Assembly: GCA_025408405.1 (NCBI GenBank)
Contig: JANYJE010000066.1
Location: 1-64,000, forward strand
Length of the DNA stretch: 64,000 bases
Reading direction: 5' to 3'
Source: Nitrosomonadales bacterium
GTDB taxonomy: Bacteria; Pseudomonadota; Gammaproteobacteria; Burkholderiales; Gallionellaceae
Numbering within the stretch: position 1 is the stretch's first letter; each line of letters starts with the position of its first letter. The position numbers and the translations under genes were made by a program. Below are positions 1 through 8,522 of this stretch, piece after piece. Under the pieces are notes generated by a model that had not been told where the DNA came from, made no database searches, and saw only the letters and a list, made by a program, of their open reading frames with translations.

Positions 1-30
1 CAAAACTTCAATCAACATTACATATTGAAA

Positions 31-450
31 ATGGTGAAGCTGGCCGGTAAGCCGGGTTCTGTCGTGGACAGTCATTCCTCTAGGCGTTTCGTTACCTGAC
101 GCTCAAGCAACCTACCCGCAAGCGACGCGAGCAACGTCATAGCCTGCTTATTTGGTCTTGCTCCGGATGGGGTTTACCCTGCCACTGATGTTGCCACCAG
201 CGCGGTGAGCTCTTACCTCGCCATTTCAACCTTACCTGATCCCTTCCCAAGATGCGCATGAGCTTTCGCTCCTGCTCTTCTTGGGTGACTTTGCCGCCCT
301 TGCGGGCGACGAAGTCAGGCCATCGGCGGTGTATTTTCTGTGGCACTTTCCATCGCCTCACGGCGTCCGGCCATTAACCGGCATCCTGCTCTATGGAGCC
401 CGGACTTTCCTCCCCGCACTTGCGTGCGCGGCGACTGCCTAGCCAGCTTC
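31..450 (-). ncRNA. rnpB: RNase P RNA, bacterial class A
   Basis: This is the catalytic RNA of ribonuclease P, which trims the 5' leader from tRNA precursors. Read on the minus strand it starts with GAAGCTGGCTAGGCAGTCGC, continues with the conserved GGAGGAAAGTCCGGGCTCCA block, and ends with GACTGTCCACGACAGAACCC followed by the 3' strand that pairs with the 5' end (GGCCAGCTTC). These blocks and their order match the E. coli-type RNA as I know it, and a length near 420 nt is normal. The ends are set by the terminal helix and could be off by a few bases. ORFs listed across it (137-361, 340-531) are shadows. Confidence 0.96.
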
Positions 451-522
451 ATTGTCAGTTTAACACGCTCACACCAACAACCCCCGCAACAAATTTACCA
501 GGCTGCCGGACACGGCCAACCC

Positions 523-1638
523 TTATTTTGAACTATCAAATAAAAATTCCAGACGTAACTGTAGCAGCGGGCTTAACTGAAAATCCGCAGCTTTGGGAAA
601 ATGTATCTGCGGGCTCAACTCAAAAAATACCCATTTTCGGTGCAATCGATAGCGGTAAAGCATCAATAAAACGTACTCCGTCGCCTCCAGTTGAGGCTGG
701 CTGGCGCCGATGACGCTGGCCTGATACAGCATGGCCGTGCGCTCATTCACGGTGTGATAGACCGAAAAATCCTGGCGCAGATCGAAATTATGCGGATCGT
801 TCATCCACGTCGCAGTACTGGTGGTACGGAACAGCACCGACTCGCTGATAAATTTTTCCAGATCAAGCTGTGAGGTCTCCCCCACACCTATGCTGCCGAA
901 CCAGAATACGGTCTCAGCGATTTTCATTCGCCACATATCCATCGGGATGGAATAGCTGCCCCTGGTTCGCACAAAAGGCTGCAACGGCACGCGAGCTTCA
1001 ACCCCCATATCCGCACTGTAGTGCCATGGACTTTCTGCCGGCTTCTCATAGCGCAACGCCGCAGACGGGTTGTTGCTGGTAACGACATCATTCGCGATGA
1101 CTGGGCGAACTTGAGTTGCATCACCGCTAACATTTTTTTCGGGGTTCGATTCCAGCATCAACTTGAAGCGCCTTTCAGTGGAAGGCAAATCCATTTTCGC
1201 CTGCCCATCCAGCACGATATTGCCCCCTCCACCCGGCTGCTGCACCTTGGTAAAGTTAAGCTGCAACACACTTTTGTTGGCTTCCTGGAAATAACGCGGG
1301 TCGCCGAAGAAGCGATCAATATCATTGGCGAAATCCACAAACTTGCCTGACCAGTAATTGCGCGGCGCATCTGCAGTATCCAGCAGCTCAGACACAAACG
1401 GCATTTCCGATTGCTGTTCCGGCGGTGCTGGAGGTGAGGCTGCCTCGGTTTTTGGCTCTGCCGGTATGCCCTGGCTTTGCGGCTCCATGCTCAGCGGCGC
1501 CGGCTCTGCTGGCAGGACCTGACTTTGAGGTGCCGCAGTTTGCTGGGCAGGTTCCAGCACCGGCTCGGCGCCCAGCAATTCCAAGGGGCACATAAGAGCA
1601 GCGCTCAGCACGAGCCCGCAGGCGAAGTCAACTCGCAT
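523..1638 (-). CDS. Hypothetical exported protein, possible outer-membrane protein
   Basis: Family not recognised. The start at 1638 gives a protein of about 371 residues beginning with a signal-peptide-like stretch (MRVDFACGLVLSAALMC). The ORF track start 15 codons upstream would put charged residues ahead of the hydrophobic core. A low-complexity Pro/Ala/Glu/Gln linker occupies about residues 25-80. The rest alternates polar and hydrophobic residues, and the C-terminus (LLQLRLEFLF) resembles the last strand of an outer-membrane barrel. It lies between rnpB and a small membrane-anchored protein, both on the same strand. An envelope role is inference only. Confidence 0.7.
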   Translation of the reverse strand: MRVDFACGLVLSAALMCPLELLGAEPVLEPAQQTAAPQSQVLPAEPAPLSMEPQSQGIPAEPKTEAASPPAPPEQQSEMPFVSELLDTADAPRNYWSGKFVDFANDIDRFFGDPRYFQEANKSVLQLNFTKVQQPGGGGNIVLDGQAKMDLPSTERRFKLMLESNPEKNVSGDATQVRPVIANDVVTSNNPSAALRYEKPAESPWHYSADMGVEARVPLQPFVRTRGSYSIPMDMWRMKIAETVFWFGSIGVGETSQLDLEKFISESVLFRTTSTATWMNDPHNFDLRQDFSVYHTVNERTAMLYQASVIGASQPQLEATEYVLLMLYRYRLHRKWVFFELSPQIHFPKAADFQLSPLLQLRLEFLFDSSK

Positions 1639-1816
1639 GATGGATTCACGCCTGCAAAAAGAGATTTCGGCCAGATATTGCATTAAGGCATTTTAGATAA
1701 TGCGCTTTGAAGTATAAAACAGCGCGCCAACATCAACATGGACCGAGAACAGCAAGATACCGAACAAACTATCCGCCACCAGATCGCTCGCAACCCCAAC
1801 AGCAGCGGGCTGCGAC

Positions 1817-2038
1817 TTATTTTCCCATCTTGTCCTGCAAAGCCTGCCCGGTTTTTTCCAGCGCCTGCCCGCCTTTTTCCAGGGTCTCCCCGCTTACTTT
1901 CTTGATCTTCTGGTTCAGCGCACTGGTTTCAAATGGATTGGAAAACAATGGCACCTCGCGTCCAATATTAACCCCGAACCACATTCCGATCGCTATTCCG
2001 ACAGAGAGGCTTAGCAATACGACTTTAAGTTGTTTCAT
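1817..2038 (-). CDS. Small membrane-anchored hypothetical protein (73 aa)
   Basis: A 73-residue ORF with one N-terminal transmembrane segment (about residues 6-25, VVLLSLSVGIAIGMWFGVNI). It is followed by a short charged helix with an internal repeat (GETLEKGGQALEKTGQALQDK). A GGGGGA ribosome binding site lies just upstream of the ATG. The fold resembles small single-pass proteins with a helical tail (YtxH-like), but I cannot assign a family or function. The gaps on both sides are over 120 bp, so it may be transcribed alone. Confidence 0.6.
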   Translation of the reverse strand: MKQLKVVLLSLSVGIAIGMWFGVNIGREVPLFSNPFETSALNQKIKKVSGETLEKGGQALEKTGQALQDKMGK

Positions 2039-2164
2039 CCATTCCCCCAGTTATTAGACGCAAGCGTTAATTCATAGCGAAAATTCAATTAGAGCCGCAT
2101 ATGCAAATGTTATAACAGCCGTGCAACTCACTGCTCCACTTTCATCGTACATACATCCAATCAG

Positions 2165-3643
2165 CTAAGCCTCCAGCACCTGCACACTCACTCCCAGCTC
2201 TTTCCATTGCCTTGTTTCTTCCTGCAGGACTGTATCGGTAAGCGGATTTTGTGCAAGCCAGCCGGGTGTCAGCGCGAGGTGAAATTTTGTACCACTGAAA
2301 CGCGCCTGCATTGCAGGTACGGCAACGTTGCCGCGATTGCGGTAAAACAGCGCTGCCAGCCGCAGCGACATGGCCAGTGCGATATCTTCCTGCGTCTTCA
2401 GCATGAAGCGCATTTTGTCCAGGCCACCGCGATGCGCAAGGGTAATCAGGCTCAGGCGTTCCTGCTCTTTTTTCGAGTAACCTGGCATGTCGGCATTCTT
2501 AAGGATGTAGGCAGTGTGTTTGTGATATCCGCTATGCGCGACGCTGATGCCGATTTCATGCATGCTGGCGGCCCAGCCCAGTTGCCGCAATATTTCCTCA
2601 CTCGCCTGCTCGTCCAGAAACTGGCGCGCCAGCTGATCCGCCAGCAAAGCCACGCGTTCGGCCTGGTGCACATCCACATGGTAACGACGCATGAATTGCC
2701 GGGCGGTGACATCGCGCATATCGTTATGATGGAATCGCCCCAGCAGATCGTACAGCACACCTTCACGCAACGCGCCCAGTGCCGGGTCCATTTTCTCGAT
2801 ACCCAGCTCACAGAAGGCTGCATACATAATGGCAAAGCCTCCAGGCAACACTGCGACACGGTCCGGCTTCAAGCCGGACAAATCGAGGCGGCGCACATCG
2901 CCGGCTTTCAGCAGCTGTTCGCGCAGCATTTCCAGGCCGCTGCGAGTAATTCCTCCCTTGCTGTAGCCGTTCTGCTCCAGCACGTCGCACAACATGCGCG
3001 CGCTGCCGGATGAGCCGAGCGCACCATGCCAATGACCGTGTGAGAATTCTTTTACGATGGTTTGCAGCTCATTACGCGCGGCAAATTCAGCCTGTTTGAG
3101 ATTTTGTTTGGTGATTTTTCCGTCAGGAAAGTAACGCAGGCTGTAACTGACACAACCCATGTACAGACTTTCCAGCTTGTGTGGATCGAGGCCCTGGCCA
3201 ATAATAAATTCGGTGGAGCCGCCGCCGATGTCCATCACCAGCCGTTTGCCCTCGGCGTGAGGCAAGCCGTGTGCCACGCCGAGGTAAATCAGACGCGCCT
3301 CTTCACGACCGGCAATAATTTCTATGGGAAATCCGAGAGCCGCTTCGGCCTGCGGCAAAAATTCAGCCGCGTTTTTTGCCACCCGCAAAGAGTTGGTACC
3401 CACTGCTCGCACCGCCCCCGCAGGCAAGCCGCGCAGACGTTCCCCAAAGCGTTGCAGGCAGGAAAGTGCCCGCTGCTGCGCCTCGCGATCGAGACGCTTA
3501 TCCTCGCCCAGGCCTGCGGCAAGGCGTACGGACTCGCGCAAGCCGTCCAGCATGTAGAGCTGGTTATTTTCTACACGCGCCACCTGCAGGCGAAAGCTAT
3601 TGGAGCCAAGGTCAACAGCAGCAAGAATGGGTTGCCGTTCCAC
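2165..3643 (-). CDS. ppx: Exopolyphosphatase, Ppx/GppA family
   Basis: Hydrolyses inorganic polyphosphate processively (Ppx) or pppGpp (GppA); the two cannot be separated here by sequence alone. The ASKHA ATPase fold shows the first phosphate loop AAVDLGSNSFRLQ near residue 8, VGTNSLRVAKNA near 81, IAGREEARLI near 110 and the second phosphate loop VMDIGGGSTEF near 136. The C-terminal half, from about residue 310, is the HD-like helical domain of long Ppx proteins. The length of 492 aa is normal. It lies 59 bp downstream of phoU on the same strand, which fits phosphate control. Confidence 0.93.
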   Translation of the reverse strand: MERQPILAAVDLGSNSFRLQVARVENNQLYMLDGLRESVRLAAGLGEDKRLDREAQQRALSCLQRFGERLRGLPAGAVRAVGTNSLRVAKNAAEFLPQAEAALGFPIEIIAGREEARLIYLGVAHGLPHAEGKRLVMDIGGGSTEFIIGQGLDPHKLESLYMGCVSYSLRYFPDGKITKQNLKQAEFAARNELQTIVKEFSHGHWHGALGSSGSARMLCDVLEQNGYSKGGITRSGLEMLREQLLKAGDVRRLDLSGLKPDRVAVLPGGFAIMYAAFCELGIEKMDPALGALREGVLYDLLGRFHHNDMRDVTARQFMRRYHVDVHQAERVALLADQLARQFLDEQASEEILRQLGWAASMHEIGISVAHSGYHKHTAYILKNADMPGYSKKEQERLSLITLAHRGGLDKMRFMLKTQEDIALAMSLRLAALFYRNRGNVAVPAMQARFSGTKFHLALTPGWLAQNPLTDTVLQEETRQWKELGVSVQVLEA

Positions 3644-3702
3644 AGCGAACTATTCCTGTTGCAGTTGCAAGGCGCACAACGCAGTATTAGCTTGCAGCGC
3701 CA

Positions 3703-4410
3703 CTACTCGCGAGCTTCGCGCTCGATCTCTTCCACGGTAACATGGCGCACATCGCGCCCCTTCACCATGTACACCACATACTCGGCCATGTTCTGCGCAT
3801 GGTCGCCGATGCGCTCGATGGCCTTGGCAATGAACAGTATCTCCAGCGCGGTGGAAATAGTGCGCGGATCCTCCATCATGAAGGTAATGAGATAGCGCAT
3901 GATGGCACGAAATTCCTCATCCACCTGCTCATCCTGGCGCACCACCTGGGCTGCAGCTGCCACATCCAGGCGAGCGAACGCATCCAGCGCCTTGTGCAGC
4001 ATGTCCAGCGCCAGCTCGGCCGCATGCTTGATATCGTGATAGCGCGGCAGATTTAGGCGCTCTTTCTTCGACAGCAGCAGTGCCATGCGTGCAATTTTCT
4101 GCGCCTCATCGCCGATACGCTCCAGGTCGGTAATGGTCTTGATGACGGTCATCACCATGCGCAAGTCGCCTGCCGCAGGCTGGCGGCGCACCAGAATATG
4201 ATTGCAACTTTCGTCGATATCGACTTCCATCGCATTCACGCGATGATCGTCCTCGACCACACGCTTCATCAGGTTCACGTCACCACTGATTAACGATTCT
4301 ATGGCTACGCGTATCTGGCTTTCTACCAGCCCGCCCATTTGCAACACACGTGCACGCACCGCCTCAAGTTCGGCATCAAACTGCTTTGAAGTATGTTCGC
4401 TACTGGCCAT
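3703..4410 (-). CDS. phoU: Phosphate signalling complex protein PhoU
   Basis: Cytoplasmic helical protein that links the Pst phosphate transporter to the PhoR/PhoB two-component system and represses the Pho regulon when phosphate is plentiful. The 235-aa protein has the two three-helix PhoU repeats (about residues 20-110 and 120-215). The metal-binding type motif VDIDESCNHILVRRQP and the helix RMVMTVIKTITDLERIGD, repeated later as FIAKAIERIGDHAQN, are visible. No pst genes are in the window, so phoU is paired here only with ppx (59 bp downstream) and follows rpiA by 70 bp. Confidence 0.96.
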   Translation of the reverse strand: MASSEHTSKQFDAELEAVRARVLQMGGLVESQIRVAIESLISGDVNLMKRVVEDDHRVNAMEVDIDESCNHILVRRQPAAGDLRMVMTVIKTITDLERIGDEAQKIARMALLLSKKERLNLPRYHDIKHAAELALDMLHKALDAFARLDVAAAAQVVRQDEQVDEEFRAIMRYLITFMMEDPRTISTALEILFIAKAIERIGDHAQNMAEYVVYMVKGRDVRHVTVEEIEREARE

Positions 4411-4480
4411 TTGAATTCCTTAACTTAAAATTGTGCTTGCGGATAATACCTGCGCCCTATGACAACTTGATGACAGCGTA

Positions 4481-5146
4481 CTATACGGTGAGTGTCTGCA
4501 CACCGCTGGCGGTGCCCAGCAGCAGCACATCCGCGCCGCGCCGCGCAAACAAGCCATTGGTTACCACACCGGCGATATGGTTCAACGTTGTTTCCAGCTC
4601 CACCGGATTCAAAATTCTCAGGTTATGCACATCCAGAATGAGATTGCCGTTGTCGGTGGTAAAACCTTCACGCAGCCTGGGCTGACCGCCCAGCTTCACC
4701 AGTTCGCGCGCCACATAGCTGCGCGCCATGGGGATGACTTCGATCGGCAAGGGGAATTTGCCCAGCACATCCACCAGCTTGCTGGAGTCGCATACGCAGA
4801 TAAATTTCTTGCTGGCTGCGGCAACGATCTTCTCGCGCGTCAACGCGCCGCCACCGCCCTTGACCATATGCAGGTGGCGCGTAATTTCATCCGCACCATC
4901 CACGTACACCGACAACTCACCCGCATCGTTCAGCGACAACACCTCGATGCCATGCTGTTGCAATCTCTTGGCCGACGCCTCTGAGCTGGCCACCGCACCG
5001 CGGATTTTATGCTTGATCCTGGCCAGCTCATCGATAAAGAAATTGGCAGTAGATCCTGTACCCACCCCCACGATGCAGTCCACTGGAACGTATGCAACCG
5101 CCGCCTGCGCCACCGCGCGCTTCAAATCATCCTGTGTAATCGACAT
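4481..5146 (-). CDS. rpiA: Ribose-5-phosphate isomerase A
   Basis: Interconverts ribose 5-phosphate and ribulose 5-phosphate in the pentose phosphate and Calvin pathways. At 221 aa it is the normal RpiA size. The phosphate-binding motif [15 protein letters not shown] (about residue 27), the catalytic DGADEI (about 83) and [12 protein letters not shown] (about 95) are intact. It is the first gene of the minus-strand run rpiA-phoU-ppx and is divergent from ilvA across a 164-bp gap that must hold both promoters. In a cell with phosphoribulokinase (49.9 kb) this enzyme also feeds ribulose 5-phosphate to CO2 fixation. Confidence 0.97.
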   Translation of the reverse strand: MSITQDDLKRAVAQAAVAYVPVDCIVGVGTGSTANFFIDELARIKHKIRGAVASSEASAKRLQQHGIEVLSLNDAGELSVYVDGADEITRHLHMVKGGGGALTREKIVAAASKKFICVCDSSKLVDVLGKFPLPIEVIPMARSYVARELVKLGGQPRLREGFTTDNGNLILDVHNLRILNPVELETTLNHIAGVVTNGLFARRGADVLLLGTASGVQTLTV

Positions 5147-5310
5147 ACCACCCTCAGTCTTTCATTCGTCAGTATTATTCTTATATAGTACAAGCGTGCG
5201 ATTATTGCAGGAATTGCCCAGTTTAGAAACCATGCTCAGTCGAAAGTCTTTCTGAATAATCTCAATTCCTGCTAATCTTTAGCAAAAATCAACCTGTAAA
5301 ACATTCATCT

Positions 5311-6828
5311 ATGCAAAGTTACCTCAAGCGCATCCTCACGGCACGCGTCTACGACGTGGCTGTCGAAAGCCCACTGGAAGCCGCACCCACCCTGTCCGCA
5401 CGCATCGGCAACAAGGTGCTGTTGAAACGCGAGGATATGCAGCCGGTATTCTCCTTCAAGCTGCGCGGCGCCTACAACAAAATGGCCCAGCTCACCCCGG
5501 CGCTTCTCAAGCGCGGCGTGATTGCCGCCTCGGCCGGCAACCATGCGCAGGGCGTGGCCCTGTCCGCGCAAAAACTCGGCTGCAAGGCCACGATCGTGAT
5601 GCCGGTGACCACCCCGCAAGTCAAGATCGATGCCGTCAACCACTTCGGCCAGGGTTCGGTACAGATCGTTCTCTACGGTGACAGTTACAACGACGCCTAC
5701 AGCCACGCCCTGCAGCTGCAGGACAAGCGCAAGCTGACCTTCGTGCATCCCTTTGACGATCCCGATGTGATTGCCGGCCAGGGCACCATCGCCATGGAAA
5801 TCCTGCGCCAGCACACCCAGCCCATCCATGCCATCTTCTGCGCCATCGGTGGCGGCGGACTGATCTCGGGCGTGGCGGCCTATGTCAAACAGGTACGCCC
5901 CGACATCAAGGTCATCGGCGTGCAGACCAGCGACTCCGACGCCATGTATCGCTCGCTTAAAGCCAGAAAACGCGTACAACTGACTGATGTCGGTCTGTTC
6001 TCGGACGGCACCGCGGTCAAACTGGTGGGCGAAGAGACCTTCCGCGTGTGCAAAAAATATGTGGACGAAATCATCCTGGTCAACACCGACGAGGTGTGCG
6101 CCGCGATCAAGGATGTATTTCAGGATACGCGCTCCATTCTGGAACCCGCAGGTGCCCTGGCCATCGCCGGCGCCAAGCTCTACGCGGCGCGCGAGAAACT
6201 GTCCGGCCAGACGCTGATCCCGGTGCTGAGCGGCGCCAACATGAACTTCGACCGTCTGCGCTTCGTCGCAGAGCGCGCCGAAATCGGCGAGAGCCGCGAA
6301 GCCATACTGGCGGTCACCATTCCGGAAACCCCGGGCAGTTTCCGCAAATTCTGCGCGCTGCTGGGCAACCGCAACATCACCGAGTTCAACTACCGCTACG
6401 CCGACCCCAAGGTCGCCCAGGTGTTTGTCGGCATCCAGGTGAGCGGCCCGGCGGAGACTTCCAAGCTGGTCTCCAGCTTGCGCAAAAACAAGCTGGAGAC
6501 GCTGGATCTCACCGACAACGAGATGGCCAAGCTGCACCTGCGCCACCTGGTGGGCGGGCGCGCACCCGAGGCCAACGACGAAATCATGTTCCGTTTCGAG
6601 TTCCCCGAGCGCCCCGGCGCCCTGATGAACTTCCTCAACAGCATGAACCACAGCTGGAACATCAGCCTGTTCCACTACCGCAACCACGGTGCGGATTACG
6701 GCCGCGTGCTGGTCGGCATGCAGGTGCCGCGCCAGGACAAGAAGGCGCTACAGCGTTTCCTCGACAAGCTGGGTTATCGTTACTGGGATGAGAGCGACAA
6801 CCCGGCGTACCGGTTGTTCTTGGTCTAA
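5311..6828 (+). CDS. ilvA: Threonine ammonia-lyase, biosynthetic
   Basis: PLP enzyme that deaminates threonine to 2-oxobutanoate, the first step towards isoleucine. The PLP lysine lies in FSFKLRGAYNKM (about K50), the SAGNHAQG motif follows near residue 75, and the glycine-rich phosphate cup GGGGLISG near 183. From about residue 330 there are two ACT-like regulatory domains (AILAVTIPETPGSFRKF and MFRFEFPERPGALMNF). The 505-aa length is that of the long, isoleucine-inhibited form. A 460-aa ORF on the opposite strand is a shadow. Confidence 0.97.
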   Translation: MQSYLKRILTARVYDVAVESPLEAAPTLSARIGNKVLLKREDMQPVFSFKLRGAYNKMAQLTPALLKRGVIAASAGNHAQGVALSAQKLGCKATIVMPVTTPQVKIDAVNHFGQGSVQIVLYGDSYNDAYSHALQLQDKRKLTFVHPFDDPDVIAGQGTIAMEILRQHTQPIHAIFCAIGGGGLISGVAAYVKQVRPDIKVIGVQTSDSDAMYRSLKARKRVQLTDVGLFSDGTAVKLVGEETFRVCKKYVDEIILVNTDEVCAAIKDVFQDTRSILEPAGALAIAGAKLYAAREKLSGQTLIPVLSGANMNFDRLRFVAERAEIGESREAILAVTIPETPGSFRKFCALLGNRNITEFNYRYADPKVAQVFVGIQVSGPAETSKLVSSLRKNKLETLDLTDNEMAKLHLRHLVGGRAPEANDEIMFRFEFPERPGALMNFLNSMNHSWNISLFHYRNHGADYGRVLVGMQVPRQDKKALQRFLDKLGYRYWDESDNPAYRLFLV

Positions 6829-6955
6829 AATTTGCGCATCTTCTTTTGTCCGTAACACGCAGATGGTGGCATGTCTTGGTATCGCGCTTGACGACAACGA
6901 CGCGCTGAAAATTCAGTCGCACGAGATTATTTTCAAGGTAGCGCAGGGAAAAATC

Positions 6956-7870
6956 ATGTCACAACCAGCACCTTGCATCCCCCCCGCTCTTCCGGTCACC
7001 AATCTCGACTGGCGGCGGTTATTACCTTTGGCGGGAAAAGCCAATGCCGCGTTAGCGCGCTATGACGGCATGTTGCAGGCATTGCCTAATCCTGCCGTGC
7101 AGTTTTCCCCGATTGCGGCGAATGAAGCGGTGTTGTCGTCCCGCATTGAGGGCACGCAAGCAACGCTGGAAGAAGTGCTGCAACAGGATGCCGGTATTGA
7201 GCAGGCACAATCGCGACCTGCCGACATCGAAGAAATTTCCAATTACCGCGCCGCGATGCGTGATGCAGAGCAAGCCTTGGCGCATCGTCCGCTTTCCTTG
7301 TCGCTGATTAAGGGCGGGCATCAACGGCTGATGCAAGGCGTGCGCGGCTCCGATAAAACACCTGGTGAGTTTCGCATTGATCAGAATTGGATAGGCAGCA
7401 GTGGTTCGCGCGTGGAACAAGCGCGTTTTATTTCTCCCAATCCTTTGGTGTTGCCGCATGCTCCAGATGTTTGGGCGAGCTATCTGGCTGCCGAGGACGC
7501 AGGCCCGGTTTTACAAGTCGCGATTGCACATGCGCAGTTCGATATTTTGCACCCGTTCAAAGACGGCAATGGCCGTATTGGCCGCATGTTGATTCCGCTG
7601 CTACTGTTCCAGCGCAAGACTTTGTCGCGCCCCATGTTTTATTTGTCCGAATATTTGGAGTCCCATCGCGACCAATATAATGCAATAGCGTTAAGCGCAA
7701 CCAACTTTGCTTTACACAAATTCATTAGCGTTAAGTCTAAGTTACACAGCGCCCATGCCCCCGGCCAAACTAAAAACATGATTTATCAGAATTACTGCAA
7801 CGTAGTAGCCGAGATGCGGGAAGATGCCAAACAATTGGCGACTTGGAAGATGAGAAAATCACAACCATGA
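6956..7870 (+). CDS. Fic family protein with atypical C-terminus
   Basis: Fic proteins transfer AMP or other nucleotide parts to target proteins. The start at 6956 (MSQPAPCIPP) is chosen because residues upstream in the ORF are arginine- and cysteine-rich read-through. An N-terminal Fic_N region carries the inhibitory motif SSRIEGT (about residue 62). The active-site motif HPFKDGNGRIGR (about residue 199) is complete, including the catalytic His. After LSEYLESHRDQYN the usual continuation with helices and winged helix is absent. It is replaced by about 60 unrelated residues from more A+T-rich DNA. The stop overlaps the next start (ATGA). The catalytic core looks intact, but the protein is probably a truncated or recombined version (304 aa). 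Confidence 0.82.
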   Translation: MSQPAPCIPPALPVTNLDWRRLLPLAGKANAALARYDGMLQALPNPAVQFSPIAANEAVLSSRIEGTQATLEEVLQQDAGIEQAQSRPADIEEISNYRAAMRDAEQALAHRPLSLSLIKGGHQRLMQGVRGSDKTPGEFRIDQNWIGSSGSRVEQARFISPNPLVLPHAPDVWASYLAAEDAGPVLQVAIAHAQFDILHPFKDGNGRIGRMLIPLLLFQRKTLSRPMFYLSEYLESHRDQYNAIALSATNFALHKFISVKSKLHSAHAPGQTKNMIYQNYCNVVAEMREDAKQLATWKMRKSQP

Positions 7871-8463
7871 CAGTTCAGGCTATGAAGCAAAGCCTAAGAC
7901 AAAGTATAATCGCGGCCCGCCAGAATTTGGCGGCGGCGGAAAGGGCCGCGGCCAGCCGCGCCATTACGGCGCGCCTGGCCGCGCTGGCAAGCTACCGGAA
8001 CGCCTCCACCGTGCTGGCTTACATGAGCTTCGGTGCCGAGTTTGAAACGGCCGCATGGGTGCGGCAGGCCTTGCAGGACAACAAGCAGGTGCTGCTGCCC
8101 CGGGTAAACCGCGCCAGCAAGGAACTGGATTTGTACCTGGTGGAAGATTTGCAGCGGGATCTTGCGCCAGGCGCCTGGGACATACCCGAGCCCGTGCCGG
8201 AGCGCTGCCGCCTGGCGGGAAGCCTGCATGAAGTGGACTTCATCCTGCTGCCCGGGGTGGCATTCACGCAAGATGGCGCCCGTCTGGGCTATGGCGGTGG
8301 ATTTTACGACAAGCTGATTGCACGCATGCCACACCAGCCGGCGCTGGTTGCCGCAGCCTTCAGCATGCAGCTGGTCACGGCACTTCCGCAGGAAGCTACC
8401 GATCGCAAGATCGAGTGGCTGGTTACCGAGCATGCAACCATACAATGCGCCGCGCAGCACTAG
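7867..8463 (+). CDS. fau: 5-formyltetrahydrofolate cyclo-ligase
   Basis: ATP-dependent enzyme that returns 5-formyl-THF to 5,10-methenyl-THF in one-carbon metabolism. About 198 aa, with the basic N-terminal helix (KQSLRQSIIAAR), LLPGVAFTQDGARLGYGGGFYDK near residues 125-150 as the conserved substrate and ATP site, and a C-terminal DRKIEWLVTE. The start at 7867 overlaps the fic stop by four bases; ATG 7882 is also possible. In many proteobacteria 6S RNA (ssrS) precedes this gene, but here that position is taken by fic and I could not see a 6S RNA. Confidence 0.93.
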   Translation: MTVQAMKQSLRQSIIAARQNLAAAERAAASRAITARLAALASYRNASTVLAYMSFGAEFETAAWVRQALQDNKQVLLPRVNRASKELDLYLVEDLQRDLAPGAWDIPEPVPERCRLAGSLHEVDFILLPGVAFTQDGARLGYGGGFYDKLIARMPHQPALVAAAFSMQLVTALPQEATDRKIEWLVTEHATIQCAAQH

Positions 8464-8522
8464 CGTGGCGTAGCAGTTCAGAGCAATAGTGCCGATCATA
8501 AATTTACTGAGAGAGTAGAGCG

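Noticed and set aside
5305-6687. 460-aa ORF antisense to ilvA
   Set aside because: Shadow of the ilvA frame; all ilvA motifs are on the plus strand.
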